64,000 nt of DNA from Craterostigma plantagineum (Eukaryota; Streptophyta; Magnoliopsida; Lamiales; Linderniaceae). The translations under genes and the position numbers were made by a program. The DNA lies in the NCBI GenBank assembly GCA_027422505.1, contig JAPQWV010000123.1, forward strand, positions 1,502,501 through 1,566,500, read 5' to 3'. Positions 43,667 to 55,800 of this stretch are shown here, piece after piece (the first letter of the stretch is position 1; each line of letters begins with the position of its first letter). The notes under the pieces were generated by a model, which was given only the letters and a program-made list of their open reading frames with translations, made no database searches and was not told the DNA's origin.

Positions 43667-45796
43667 TTATTCTTCCACATAGCATTTACGCGCTATCTTC
43701 CGATCCCCTAGCACTTCTCCAACTCGGTCTCCCACTGGAAACTTCATTTTCTGATGTAGAGCTGAGGCGATTGCCGCGAAAGAACTAAGTGCTGGACGCC
43801 CCAGTATGGCATTATAAGAGGAGGACATGTCGACAACTAGGAAAGGGGCAATCCGGGTCTTCTTCAATTTCCCCGAGCCCAGGGTCAAAGGTAGTTGGAT
43901 CAGTCCTATTGCTTCGATAGCATGACCTGTGAACCCAAATAATGCCGTTTCCACCGGGTCCATCCGATACTTTCCCAATTCCATCTGGTTTATAGTTTCT
44001 TTGAAAATAATGTTCACTGAGCTCCCATTGTCGACAAAGACTCGACCTACGTCATGATTTGCTATTTCGGCCCGAATGACTAGGGCATCCTCATGCGCGT
44101 CGTCTCCTCCATGAAAGTCCTCGGGCCCAAAGGAAATGGTAGGTCCCGATCGCCTTTGTATTGATGTCACTCCCAGACTTTCGAGTTTCCTTACCTCTGC
44201 TTTTCTGGCTCTGTTTGAATCCCCGATTGCGGGTCCTCTAGATATCATATTGATCCTGCGCGGGGGTAAAGGTGCCCCGGCAGGCTCTCGGGGGCGTTCC
44301 GGGGTCCGTCGGTCATTTCTTCGTTCTGGATTGGTTCTACCCCCTGGCCGTTGGTCGAATGGCCTCCGCTCGGGAGAAACATGAAACCTGCCCCGCGGTC
44401 TATCATTTGCATATGCTTGATTCTTCCAGGGTCTCTGTTCATATTCTCTTCTAAAGTATTTTCGCGGGGCGCTCGCTCCTCCGCCCATCACCAACTCGGC
44501 TCGGGCCTCAGGGTTGGCTGCGATGATTCTTTCGAGCTCGTCGTTAAGGTAAAAGCAGGCCTCCGTTGTGTGGCCGTACTCCCGATGAAACTCACAGTAT
44601 GATTTCGAAACAGGATTCCTGGGTCCTTCTTTACTTCTGGTCGGCCTTCTAATGGAGTATCTTTCCTCGCAAATTTCCAATGCCCGGGCTTTACTCATCC
44701 TCCACTGAACATCACTCGGTCGGGGTCTCCCTTGAACCTCCACTCGGGAATTTTCTTCCTTTGGTTCAAGTGGACGGGCCAGTTCTCGCGTGACCTCCAC
44801 TGTCCCGATCGCTCTCTTCTTATCCCCTTTTTTGAAGTTGTGCGCCTCTTCCACCCTTACGTACTTTTCAACCCTGACTATCAGGTCTTCCACAGTGGTC
44901 GGGTACTTTTTCACCAACGACCGGTAGAGGTCTCCTTCTTTTAACCCGTTGTGGAAAGCTCCGATCAACAGGTCTGGAGTTGCAGTCGGGACTTCCGTCA
45001 TAGTGCGATTGAATCGCTTTAGGTAGTCTCGGAGGCTCTCCTGATCTCCCTGCTTCATGTTCAGCAAGTTTACAGCTGAGAAAGGTCTCCTGCAGCTGCT
45101 CGAGAATTGTCTTAAGAAGGCCCGAGTGAATTCCTCAAAGCTACGAATCTCCCCTGCGGGCAGCATGGTGAACCATTGTTGGGCTCCCTTCGCGAAGGTG
45201 GTAGCGAACACTCGGCATTTGATGGCGTCTCCTAATTGGTATAACGCGGCATTTCCATCGAAGCTGGCCAAGTGATCCTCGGGGGGCCCCGACCCGTCAT
45301 AACGGTTCATGTCTGGAAACCTGAAGTTATTTGGTAAAGGGGCCCGAAGGATCTCCTCCGAGAAGGGAGAGCCCCGTTTAACCGGGAGGGGCACCTGCGG
45401 ATTGGCCAGTTCCTTCAGCCTCTGAATTTCTTCCTTCATCCGTTCCCATTCCGCGGTCTGTCTTTCCTCCAGGGCTTTCTTTTTCTCGGCTCGCAGGGCA
45501 TTGATTTCCGCCCTCAATGTTTTTTCCTCTGTCTCCTTTTCTTGCTCCTCGACTCGAACACGCTCTTCATTACGGCGTAGCCGTTCCGCCTCCTCTTCTT
45601 CCGCCTCCTGTCGTGGTGGCGATTGCGTGCGAGTTTTCCGCGTTCGCTCCGCTCTTAGCATTTCCACTTCTGCTCTCAACCTCCCCAGTTCCGTTTGATC
45701 GTCATTACGTGTCTCTTGTTGATCCTCCTCTGTCCAGTCGGCTACTAGTACCTCTTCCAACGGCGGTGGTTGAATGTCGTTTGCGGCGTCCACCAT
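43667..45796 (-). CDS. Tat-type gag and aspartic protease, open
   Basis: The frame is open from upstream of the ATG at 45796 (MVDAANDIQPPPLEEV) to a TAG at 43667, about 709 residues. The first 180 residues are highly charged and probably coiled coil (EERVRVEEQEKETEEK). The gag domain follows (DHLASFDGNAALYQLGDAIK, AKGAQQWFTMLPAGEIRSFE, RDYLKRFNRTMTEVP), then an Arg-rich region without a clear zinc knuckle. Protease has VFVDNGSSVNIIF near 44010, with Asn where Ser or Thr is usual, and SSYNAILGRPAL. Pol continues in other frames after 43667, with two frame changes before the RT start. Confidence 0.85.
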   Translation of the reverse strand: MVDAANDIQPPPLEEVLVADWTEEDQQETRNDDQTELGRLRAEVEMLRAERTRKTRTQSPPRQEAEEEEAERLRRNEERVRVEEQEKETEEKTLRAEINALRAEKKKALEERQTAEWERMKEEIQRLKELANPQVPLPVKRGSPFSEEILRAPLPNNFRFPDMNRYDGSGPPEDHLASFDGNAALYQLGDAIKCRVFATTFAKGAQQWFTMLPAGEIRSFEEFTRAFLRQFSSSCRRPFSAVNLLNMKQGDQESLRDYLKRFNRTMTEVPTATPDLLIGAFHNGLKEGDLYRSLVKKYPTTVEDLIVRVEKYVRVEEAHNFKKGDKKRAIGTVEVTRELARPLEPKEENSRVEVQGRPRPSDVQWRMSKARALEICEERYSIRRPTRSKEGPRNPVSKSYCEFHREYGHTTEACFYLNDELERIIAANPEARAELVMGGGASAPRKYFRREYEQRPWKNQAYANDRPRGRFHVSPERRPFDQRPGGRTNPERRNDRRTPERPREPAGAPLPPRRINMISRGPAIGDSNRARKAEVRKLESLGVTSIQRRSGPTISFGPEDFHGGDDAHEDALVIRAEIANHDVGRVFVDNGSSVNIIFKETINQMELGKYRMDPVETALFGFTGHAIEAIGLIQLPLTLGSGKLKKTRIAPFLVVDMSSSYNAILGRPALSSFAAIASALHQKMKFPVGDRVGEVLGDRKIARKCYVEE

Positions 45797-45816
45797 GTTA
45801 TTAATATATCGTCCCA

Positions 45817-45828
45817 CAGACGGCGCCA
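45817..45828 (-). other. Primer binding site, tRNA-Asp-like
   Basis: On the minus strand TGGCGCCGT matches the complement of the 3' end of tRNA-Asp for 9 nt and then diverges (CTG instead of TGC). It lies 2 nt inside the 5' LTR end. TGGCGCC primer sites are usual in Tat and Athila elements. Confidence 0.7.
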
Positions 45829-45830
45829 AT

Positions 45831-46669
45831 TGATGCGGACTGCGTAAAATGACTTTTTGAAAACGATGGTTGATATGACTACTCTTCCCTCGCTACTTCG
45901 ACGGTGCAAATCCTCCACTCGCAGTCGAGCCTGACACCCACAAAATCGAAAACACGTCAGAAGGGGGCCGGGGTTGGTGCCGGCGTGACCCCTCCGATGC
46001 TTAAGTTAGGAAACAGGTGAAAGATAGGTATCTTGGCTTGTAAAATGATATGTTGTGATTTCTGTCAAAAAAGCATACCTGGGAAGTGAACTAACCGTTG
46101 CTTTTTATACTAACCTTGTCTCTTCTCGCCATGACCTGGTCTTTCACCCTGGCCCGTATTTCTCGCGGACCTCACGAAAGGAACGTGATTCCTCCCACGA
46201 TCCCACGTTCTCATTTCATCTGTTTTCCTCCCTATTCGTCCCTTCCTCGGCGGTCTTCCTCGGTCGGGCACTTGATTTACCTGAGGGGTCTCGGCCTAAC
46301 CCGATGGACTATTCGAGCTTGCTCAAGGTCCACCTGGCTTGCATCCGCGTACTTAACCCGCCTCTTATCATATGGCCTCGGGCGAGCCTACTCGGATGTC
46401 TCCTGAGGACTCTACCTTAGCTTAGTCTCTAGCTCCCCCGGGAAGACAATTCGAGTCCCTCGGCCGTCTCTCTGATTCGACCCCCGCGACCCGACCATCC
46501 TCCTCTTAGCTCCCTTTCCTTCCATTCCCGAGCTTTCTCCTTCGGATTATCCCCGCGCGACTGGGGTCTCCATTCTCGTTTCCCCCACTCCCTTCGCGCC
46601 TCATTATTTGCGGGAGCCTTTCAATGGTTAACTTTATTTTACCGTTGGCCGTAGAAACCCAGGGTAATA
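45831..46669 (-). repeat. 5' LTR of the Tat-type gypsy
   Basis: 839 bp. On the minus strand it starts TATTACCCTGGG at 46669 (TGTTACCC in the other copy) and ends CCGCATCA at 45831. The start has lost its canonical TG. Confidence 0.93.
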
Positions 46670-46674
46670 ACATC

Positions 46675-47340
46675 ATTAATTAGATTAATTTTGTTCGTAA
46701 GGTTACTTTTTTCCGAATGTATAAGATTTATGTTGATGTAAGTATGTGTTTTCACTAAGTTAACAAACCAAATTCACTTAAAGACATGTTATGTGAATGT
46801 TGATATCAATATGTGAAAGTTGAGAGCAAAAGTCATGTAAACACATAGCTCTTCTTTCACAAAATATACTAGTATCTCTTTTGATGAGACATAACGTTAT
46901 GAATGTCATCACAAACGTATTCAAAGTTCAACATTAAAGCACGAACAACATTTAGTAGACCGTAAAACTCAAAATTCGAGACCCCAAACCCTAAATAATT
47001 GTAAAAATTATGGATTTGTGAGCGAGATTAATGAAATTTTATTGTGGTATGCAAACTTATTATGCAGTATCAATATCTACAATAGTGTTAAAAATTGAAT
47101 TTGTACTGTGATTTTATTTCGAAATGAGTGATTTGGTACCGGATAAACCACGTTTTATACCTCTTAACTAGAGGGACGTACCACATTATTTGACGAGCTC
47201 CCTTATTGCCAAATATGACAATTCCTGCCTAAATTATTGACATCCTGCATAAATTATTGAAATCCCACCTAAACTGGATAACACAAGTTACATATAGCAT
47301 AAGAATTAATAACTTACTGGTACCACTTCCTTATTTCAAA
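46675..47340. repeat. Continuation of the middle ~475-bp unit and linker
   Basis: 46675-47045 completes the repeat unit interrupted by the gypsy element. 47045-47340 is AT-rich linker with scattered CCACATT/CCACGTT words. No gene. Confidence 0.7.
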
Positions 47341-47344
47341 AAAT

Positions 47345-48640
47345 TAGGCAAAAATCCGGCGATTGTGTTTAAATTTCGGCAACCTTGAGCGAAGAACAAT
47401 AGAGCCAGCACGGTGTCTCAGTGCTTTGATCAGGATATGGATCTCTCAAATTTGTACGAAGTATCTTCAATTTCGACCGAATCGGGATTCGATTTCACCG
47501 ATTTTAATTATTTGCGTCAAAATAATTCCGAAAATATACCCGTAAAATTGAGCATTTCGAGACCTCATAACATAATAAACCAACTAGGACACACTCAACT
47601 TGGTGTGGTGTAGGATGTATGTCCGTGCATATGGAAATAATATATACGGTAATTGTTTCGATCGAGTTTCCATTGTTATAAAGATACCAAATAATAGGAA
47701 TTTGGTACCTAATACAGCTTATGCTACCTTTAAATCTAAAAGTATACCAAATGAGAGTTTTTCAATACCTATTAACTGTTTTACTAGGACAGATGCTTGA
47801 CAGTCCATACCCGTCCTCGGAACAGTGGTTTATGCAACAATCCGGCGCTTAAATTTCGGTAAACCTTGAGCAACGAACAATAGAGTCAATACGGTGTTTC
47901 AGTGATTTATTCAGGATATGGGTCTCTCAAATTTGTACAAAATATCTTCAATTTCGACCGAATCGGAATTCGATTTCACCGTGTTTTTTTTATTATTTGC
48001 GTCAAAAGAATTCGGAAAATTTACCCGTAAAATCGGACATTCGAGACCCAAATAACATGATAAACCGTCTAGGACACACCCAACTTGGTTTTGCGCAGGA
48101 TCCGTGTTCGTGCAGATGGAAATAATATAGGACCAATTGTTTCGATCGAGTTTCCGCTGTTATATCGATACCAGATGATAGGCATTTGGTACCAAATCCA
48201 GCTTACCGTGACATTTAAATCAGTATATATATACCATATGCCAGCTTATCAATACCTATTAACTATTTTACGATGAAAGATGTATGACAATTCATACCAC
48301 GTTCTGGGAGTAGTTGTTTGGGCAACAATTCAGCGATTTTAAATTTCGGCAAATCACGACAAACAATAGAGCCAATATTGTGTTTCAGGGATTTATTTAG
48401 GTTATGGGTCTCTCGAATTTGTACAAAATATCTTCAATTTCAACCAAATCGAAAGTCGATTTTATCGTGTTCTTATTATTTGCGTCAAAATAGTTCGAAG
48501 AATATACCCGTAAAATCGAACATTTCGAGACATGAATATCAAAATAAACCCTCGTGGATAGATCGAGTTTCGTTTCCAAGGATCGTTCGAACGAAAATAG
48601 AAATCTGCGAAGATTTTTGATCGTAAAAAAAGTGGTTAAC
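47345..48640. repeat. ~485-bp tandem units, right block (three copies)
   Basis: TTAAATTTCGGCAA, GAACAATAGAG, TCAGGATATGG, CTCTCAAATTTGTAC and AATCTTCAATTTCGACC-like phrases recur in the same order from about 47369, 47849 and 48339, roughly 480-490 bp apart. The word content differs from the left block but the period is the same. No conserved coding frame. Confidence 0.82.
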
Positions 48641-49136
48641 GATGGTAACAGAAAACATGTTCTGGATACCACTTATTATGCAGCTTTTGTAGGGGTATTT
48701 TGGTCAGATCAACTTTTTGGTCCTTTTCTCTAACTTTGAAAGATATCGTGTCCTTTTTAATGAACTTTATACTGACAGGGGTTGAACTATATTATGAAAC
48801 TTAAAGAGGGCCTGATTCTTAAAAGCCCGTTTAAAAAATAGCACTCAAAATCGGACTTTAGCTCTGTACCCTTACTAACTCTGCGCTAAGGATTACCCTT
48901 ATTTAATGGCAATCAACAACCTCAACAACACTTAACGAAAAAATTAATTAAAGGGTTTACAGGTTATACTGTAGTACTCTGAAACATTAGACCCGTGGTA
49001 GAAGGGTAAAAGTAAAAAAAAACAATCACTTTCACTTTTAGTAAAAAAAGCAAGCGTTCTCTCCCGCCCCTGCACTACAAAATCATTTTCTCTGCAACTC
49101 AAACCCAAATCCGAACCTCAATCGACTCAATCGACA

Positions 49137-50950
49137 ATGGCATTCAACGCGAACACCCAAAGAGTGGACGTATGTGTTCTACTCTTCGGTCTTCAATTAA
49201 ACGCGAGAAGGGGATCTGGGAACGACCCATCGGTGCAGACTCGTGCTTGCCAGCATACGACAGTGCTTGGTAGCATAGGACCCGTGCTTGATAGTTTAGG
49301 ACCGTGCTTGCAAGCATAAGACCTGTGCCTACAAGCGTACGTCGCTTTTTAATGCATGGGTCCCGTGCTTGCAAGCACACTACCCCTGCTTATGAGCATG
49401 GGACCTGTGCGTATTTCATGGGATCCGCCCATAAGATAATGGTCCCCAGCACGGATCCCCTGCGTATTAGCGCGGGTCCCCTTCTTAAACGCTCGGGCCC
49501 CCTGACCTTAACGGGCAGATCCCGTGTCATTGCGCGCGCTATGACCAGGGGACCGGTGCGCTATGACTAGGGGACCCGCGCTTATACGCAAGGGACCCGT
49601 GTTGGGACCACGCAGATGCACAGGGGTCTCATGCGCATCTGTGCTTGAATCTCAGCATATGCGATGTTGTCCCCTGTGCATCTGTGCATATAGGTTTCTA
49701 TTTTCAATAGTCATACCACAAAATTAGCTAAAATGTGTTTTACGTATATATTAGGTTGTGATGAAGAAGTAGTTCAGCACAGGGGACGAAGTTCCTGATT
49801 GCAGTGTAAAGCTGACGTTATACGGCGAGGCCAACAATCTAATAAGACAATGTCTAAACCACCACGAGTGGGAGATTTTTAGGAACGAGGGTCCGTTCGA
49901 CCGCGTTGTTAGTGCCGAGCCTGATTTTAACCTCTCGGATCAGTTGCTGTGGTACCTCAACCAGAGGCAGACGAGGCTGCACAACCGCGAAGAGCTGTGG
50001 ATGATTTTGGCGACAAACCACTCCGATTTTCAAAGTCGGAGTATTGCCCAATCACCAGGCTGAAGTTCACAGCCTAGATACCGTCGGTAAACGGCAATTC
50101 GGAATTCACTGCGAGACATTTTGGCAACAAATCAAAAGTGCGCATGTTGCACGTCAAGCATGCGTTGAAGGAGTTGTCTGGCGATGAGGAAGATGTGGAC
50201 TTCGAGAAGCTGAAGTTGGCGGACGTCTACTTCGCCACCGCCCTGTTGATGCCTCGACCGTCGAAGGACGCCGTCGTCAGTCCCTGGGTCCTTAGTCTCG
50301 TCGAAGATTGGTTTGCATTCTCCCAGTATCCTTGGGGCAGCGTGGCTTTCAATGAGGTCATGCGCACTGTAAAGGTAAATCTACGGGAGAGGGCACGGGA
50401 GTGGCTGATCAGTGGGTTCGTACAACCACTTCACGTGATTTATAATTAAGCTTCTATGCATACCTTGTTTTGACATATAAATAATTGCTAGTATTTTTGC
50501 GTTGTATTCAGATACTAACATACGAGTGCATATTGGGGTTTAACACGCCTTTGCGGCACGCAAAGAAGAAGATTTACGCCATGCATGCTGAGGTGGGTGC
50601 CGACAATTAGCGTCGCAAGGCGTTCCCGAGTCTTAGGGCGGTTGCAGATGCCGTCGACGAGTCCCCTGTACGAGGGTTGTTAGTGCCGTCAGCGGACGAG
50701 TTGGAGGCGGCGTACTTTTGGGACAACGTTTTTGACGTTGGGGCGGCACACGAGCTATTCGACCATGTGACGGGCCCACTCCTGCAGGGAGTGGAGGTTA
50801 GGTGTTCCCGTGGCCATCGTGATCGTGGCGAGGGTCCTAGACGGCATAATTTCAAAGCTGAGGTAATCCCCCAAATCGAGAGCAGTGGCCACCGCGACGA
50901 CGATGATTTAGCGATTGTACCTGTTCAAGAGTTTCCCACACCTGTGGCAG
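49137..50950 (+). pseudogene. Gene A remnant in MULE copy 2
   Basis: The leader exon (MAFNANTQRVD, 49137-49169) is followed by a GGGGACCC block (49225-49690). The DUF1985 exon (about 49757-50440) has several frame changes but clear blocks, such as EKLKLADVYFATALLMPRPS and REWLISGFVQPLH. The next exon (about 50515-50950) holds ELEAAYFWDNVFDVGAAHEL. The Ulp1 part is absent: sequence passes directly into the tail of the transposase at about 50953. Confidence 0.75.
49225..49690. repeat. GGGGACCC/GGGTCCCC repeat block, copy 2 left arm
   Basis: Counterpart of block 1, in the same position between leader exon and DUF1985 exon; units such as GGGGACCCGCGCTTATACGC at 49571. Confidence 0.8.
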
Positions 50951-50952
50951 TG

Positions 50953-51300
50953 GGAAGATGGAGTCGATCATACGGGAGAATTTTGCTGAGCTGCAAAATT
51001 CCATGCGACGGAAGTGGGGCATCTAACAACGTGTACTGGCAGCATGTGAACGAGGTGGTCGATTTGGGGCTGCGCAAATGCATGTGGATGAAGTTTGACA
51101 TCAATCGTATCCCATGTCCACATTCGATTGCAGTTTGTGGTTCCGCCCAAGTGCCGGTGTATTCATTATTGCTCGATTATTATACCTTGGAGATCTGGAA
51201 GCTGGCATACGAAGGTACTATACGGCTGTAACGGATCGCATTGAAAGTAAAATGGACAAGTTGCAGCCTCTTGTTGGTTCACAACGTGACCCAGAAAAAT
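50953..51300 (+). pseudogene. MULE transposase C-terminal fragment fused to gene A remnant
   Basis: It matches 23266-23625 of copy 1: MESIIRENFAEL, GRFGAAQMHVDEV-type frame with YWQHVNEVVDLGLRKCMWMK, the finger region FDINRIPCPHSIAVCGSA and LLDYYTLEIWKLAYEGTIR. Here the finger keeps CPH, where copy 1 has CPY, but its first cysteine pair is changed (KCMWM). About 3.5 kb present in copy 1 between gene A and this point is deleted. Confidence 0.8.
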
Positions 51301-51474
51301 AGGTTTCCGTCGGTGGGTGAATTTGGTAGGAGATAACGTTGTAGTGTTTGCGCATATTTGTATTACGTACGTTTATACGTTGCCATTTGTGTTCTGTTAT
51401 GTTAGGTTGTGTTACATGCGTCTCATTCTGTGTTGCGTTGCCATGCTATGCTTCTTCTATGTAACACATTTTAG

Positions 51475-52800
51475 AAAATTACGGTATGAATATGGAATTA
51501 GAAAATCCTTATGTACAGTTGCGTAGGGGACCGTGTCGCACCCGCACGGATGCGCATGAGGCCCCTGCGCATCTTTGTGGTTCCCGCCGGGTCCCCAGCC
51601 CATAACGTGAGGGTCCCCTGATTTTAAGGTTTGGGTCCCATGCTTGTAACGCGCGGGTCCCATGAGACTTGCGCGCAGGGTGGGGCGTGCTACGAGCATG
51701 GGACCCAAAGGTTAAAGGCAGGAGATCTGCCGATTACCACATGGTACCCGCACATTAGGGTTGGTCACGTTCGCTTATTGAGTGTGACGAATAATTGTTC
51801 AATTATTGATGAAAAGTGACATGTCAGAGCAGTGTCGTTATACAGTATGTACAGGACAGATGACCTGACATTTGATTCCCGATTTGGGGCTTGAAAGGAT
51901 GTGAAAATCTAATATTATTAATAAGATAGTAATTATTAAAAAATTAGAGGCGCGATAGAAAAAATAACCGCTAGATTAACAATATCTAACTCCAAGTTTA
52001 AAAAAATATATATTCTAACATGTATTTCAAGTTGAACGATCTCTGCCGTGAATATAGTAAGAGAGCACATCTAGAAAACATACTCGTGTTTGTGATTTCT
52101 GTAGGATGTAACAATCTTATAAATTGAATGCAATTCTTGTGACTTTATCCAATTTTTTTGTTATGTGCTATTTTACGATGACTTTATATTGTAGTCTACG
52201 ATAAACAAAGTATAAATACATACAATTAATCGCTTACTTCCATGAATTAACATTGCAAAAATCGCACATGAACACAGGGGACCCACATGTTATGGCCAGG
52301 AGACCCGCGCGTCAAACAGGGGACCTGCGCATATTGCATAGTCCCCATACTGAGATGTCCGGATCATCCTTGGTCCCATCAAAATTAGGAGATGTGATTT
52401 CCGGGTCCCGTCCGGTCCCGTCGAATTGTTGCCGATATAAGCAGGGGACCCGCGCGTTAAGGACAGGGGACCTGCGCATTATGAGTAGGGTCCCCACACT
52501 TATATTCAGGGGACCCGCACAGGGAACATGCGTAGCAAACACAGAAAAGTTAATATCAAACAAGTAAAGTTATGTCAAATCACTTTACATTCAGTTATTT
52601 TTATGTCAAATCACACATCACTCTCAGACTGAAAAAAGGTTGGAAAACACAGAAAAAATCATCTTTCACAATTCTAAACCCTAAATTCATAACGAACACA
52701 CGTAAAGTTAATATCAAACAAGTAACATTAAAATTCAACATAGAAATTCAACAACACATGAAATCTATATTTAACACAGAAAATTTTATTCAACAACAAA
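51475..52800. repeat. Spacer with two GGGGACCC blocks, copy 2
   Basis: Blocks at 51520-51745 and 52270-52540 in AT-rich sequence, homologous to 23690-25990 of copy 1 but without its internal duplication. No gene. Confidence 0.7.
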
Positions 52801-52809
52801 ACAATACTA

Positions 52810-55800
52810 GAAACTGTCCCAATCATTAATAAAAATAGAGTCGAGGCATTTTCCAAAATCCTTCATATGAATTTGATTGAGGCGGGAAACGTCGTCCTTC
52901 TTTATCATAAGCGACATTGCTGCCCGCAACATGGCCACGCCAGCTTCTCCACTGAAAATCATATAGGACATTACACTTATTTTTTAACCGACCGACAAAC
53001 AAAACGCAACATTAACGAAAACTTACCAATTTTGTTTTCTAAAGTCGCGACAACAATTAGCTGCCCAGCTCTCGCCCTTGGATGGCATGCGTTTTATCAC
53101 CTTCAGCTCCTTGAAAATCACAGTGAACAATTTCCCTGCTATATCAACGACGACCAACGCCTATCAACCTCGCGTACGGATAGGGATGGCAACGTGAGTC
53201 ACTAAATCCCACAACTTGTTCTTCCACTCTTCAACTTCTCCCATCGCGTACGGGAGCAATTGCTTGAAGCCTTTTCCACCTGCCTTCCCCGTGATACTAT
53301 TTACCACTCCTCGCTCATCGACTGGCGTCTTAAAGCTATAAAGCATGTACGCGACTGAGCTCGAGACCAATTTGCTACATTTCTGCAATTTGATGATCCA
53401 AGCGATGCATTTATCAACATGCTGCAATAAAATATAGACCGTTTTTCAACACATTCAAGTAAGGTGACGTATGGTATTTGGTAAATTCATATGTACCTTC
53501 TCATCGAGCGAAATACTATTAGTCGCAAGGTTTAGGAGCCATCCAGGGTCGTGTTTTTGTAGCTTTCCATCGAATTTCGCACCGGTAATCTTAATGAGCG
53601 TTAAAAGATAACTTTCGTCGGTGGGCAAAAGTTTGATTGCCTTGAACTGGATATGCCGCTCGAACAATGAAAGCTTTGGAGCTTTGACTGTAGTCGTCGA
53701 GGGAAAATCGATGAACGGCGTCATCTGGTACCAAGATGGCTTTTTCGTCCGCTCAGACATCTTCTCTTTCATGACGCCTTTTCCTTTGTCGGCCGCTTGG
53801 ACAGAAACCGAAGCCTCGGCATGCGTCTCCACCCGAGCCTCGTCCTCCTGAGGCTCGACATGCGTCTCGACCTAAGCGTCGTCCTCTTGAGGCTCGGCGT
53901 GCGTCTCGACCTCCCTAGGCGCCACGTCCAGAGCCTCGGCATCCGTTGCGGCCTCGTGAACCCCGACACAACAAGCGCCCATCCACAACAATGGGACCAC
54001 GTCTTCTCTTCTCTCTGTCTCTTCGCCGGCCCATTCCGGTTGGACATAGTTTCCCCAAAGGGAATGCGCCCACTCGGACGGACTGTAACCGTCCCATGCC
54101 TCTTGGCTCGGACAGCCGTCCGGTCCCATGTACGATGTGTTTCATCTTTCATCGTAATCTATACAAGAGAATTCGAAAAATAAGTACATATTATTTTTCT
54201 CGTCCTTAAGTATAAAACTTACCGTAACACGCTTCGACGTGTGTAGCGTGCGATCCACCTCCAAACGCGCTTAGATCGACATCTACATCGTAAATAGTAA
54301 CTGATAAGTAATCTACACAACAAATTAAAAAAATAAGTATAAAAAACTTACTATAACGAGCTTCGGCAGGCGGAGTGCGCGATCCTCCAAAAAATCTACT
54401 CGCCAAACCCTGAAACGAGTTCCCCAACTCCCTAATGCTTTCGCCCCACGATTGCATTCGGGTCCAATATTCCTCGTACGCATCCCACCTTCTCTCGTTC
54501 GTCGACCACCGTCGACTCTCTTCGTCTCGAAACTGTTGGAAGTGTGTGCCAAGTTGGTCGAATCACCCAAACAAGTTGGTAAAGTTTTACTCCACACGAC
54601 TCGACCATTCCTCGAAGCGTGCCTTCGAGGCGAAACCATGACCACTTGATGGACCCGTCCCTGGAGTTGCATGAAAGCCGTGTTCGGGTGGATGTTCAGG
54701 GATGTCGACGTGAGGCATCATCATATCGTCGTCGTGATGGCCACTGCTCTCGATCTGGGGGATGGCCTCAGCTTTCAAATTCTGCCAGCTCAGACCCTCA
54801 CCGTGATGGTGGTGGCCGCATGGACACCTAACATCCACTTCCTGCAGGAGTAGGCCCATCACACGATCGAATAGCTCGTGTGCCGGCACAACGTCAAAGA
54901 CGCTGTGCCAAAAGTACGCCCCTCCAGCTCGTCCGCTGACGGCACTATCAACCCTCGTACAGGGGACTCGTTAGCGGCAACTGCGACGATCTTCAAACTC
55001 GAGCATCCCTTGCGACTCCAATCGTTCGTCACCCACCTGAGCATGCGTGGCATGAAATATTCATCTTTGCGCTCGCAAACTCGCCAACGCTCGGTAAGCA
55101 CTCGTATGCTAGTACCTGAATACAAATAATACAAAAAATTATTAGCAATTATGTCAAATCAAGGTATGGAGAAGCTTAATTATAAATCAACTGAAGTGGC
55201 TGTACGAACCCACTGTTCAGCCACTCCCGTGTGGTCTCCCATAGATTTTTTTTAACAGCGCGTATGACCTCCTTGAAAGTCATGCTGCCCCAAGGATACT
55301 GGGAGAAAGCAAACCGGTCTTCGACGAGATGAAGGACCCAGGGACTAATGATGGTGCCCTTCTTAGACTTTCGAGGCATCAACACCGCGGTGGCGAAGTA
55401 GACGTCCGCCAACTTCAGCTTCTCGAACTCCACACGTTCCTCGTCGCCAGCCAACTCCTCCAACGCATGCTTGACGTGCGACATGCGAATTGTTGATCTA
55501 TCGCCAAAATGTCTCCTCGTGAATGCTTCGACGCGGTTCACCGGTGGTAGCGCGGCTTCGAACTTGAGCCCGGTGATTAGGCAGTCCTCCAATTTTGAAA
55601 ATCGGAGTGGTTTGTGCCACCAATCATCCACGGCTCTTCGCAATTGTGCAGCGTCGTCTGCCTCTCGATGAGGTACCACAGCAACTGAAGCGAGAGGTTA
55701 AAATCCGGCGCGGCCCAAACAAGGCTGCCGAACGGACTCTCGGCACAAAAAATCTGCCACTCTTCTTGGTTAAGACACTGTCTTATCAGCTAGCTGGCAT

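Larger units (their letters stand above)
34205..46669 (-). mobile_element. Ty3/gypsy Tat-type retrotransposon, 12.5 kb, full-length but mutated
   Basis: LTRs at 34205-35040 and 45831-46669 are flanked by the 5-bp duplication ACATC (34200-34204 and 46670-46674). Minus-strand order: 5' LTR, tRNA-Asp-like primer site, gag-protease, RT, RNase H, a second (archaeal-type) RNase H, integrase, a 63-bp tandem array, two ORFs on the opposite strand, polypurine tract and 3' LTR. The double RNase H, array and antisense ORFs identify the Tat lineage. The LTRs differ at about 15 positions plus two short indels (roughly 2 percent), many of them C/T differences, so it is older than the copia element at 12905. 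Stops and frame changes in pol show it is not autonomous. Confidence 0.95.
31633..48829. mobile_element. Non-coding TIR element with ~480-bp repeats, split by a gypsy element
   Basis: A 9-bp duplication, TTTAAAAAA, lies at 31624-31632 and 48830-48838. In copy 1 the corresponding site (around 12830-12850) is uninterrupted, which proves the insertion. The ends are imperfect inverted copies around ATTCAGGCCCTTTTAAG (left) and AATCAGGCCCTCTTTAAG (right, reverse complement). Without the gypsy element it is about 4.7 kb, is made largely of tandem ~480-bp units and has no coding capacity. The duplication length fits a Mutator-type transposase acting in trans, an inference. Its ends resemble the small element at 8563-8887. 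Confidence 0.75.
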
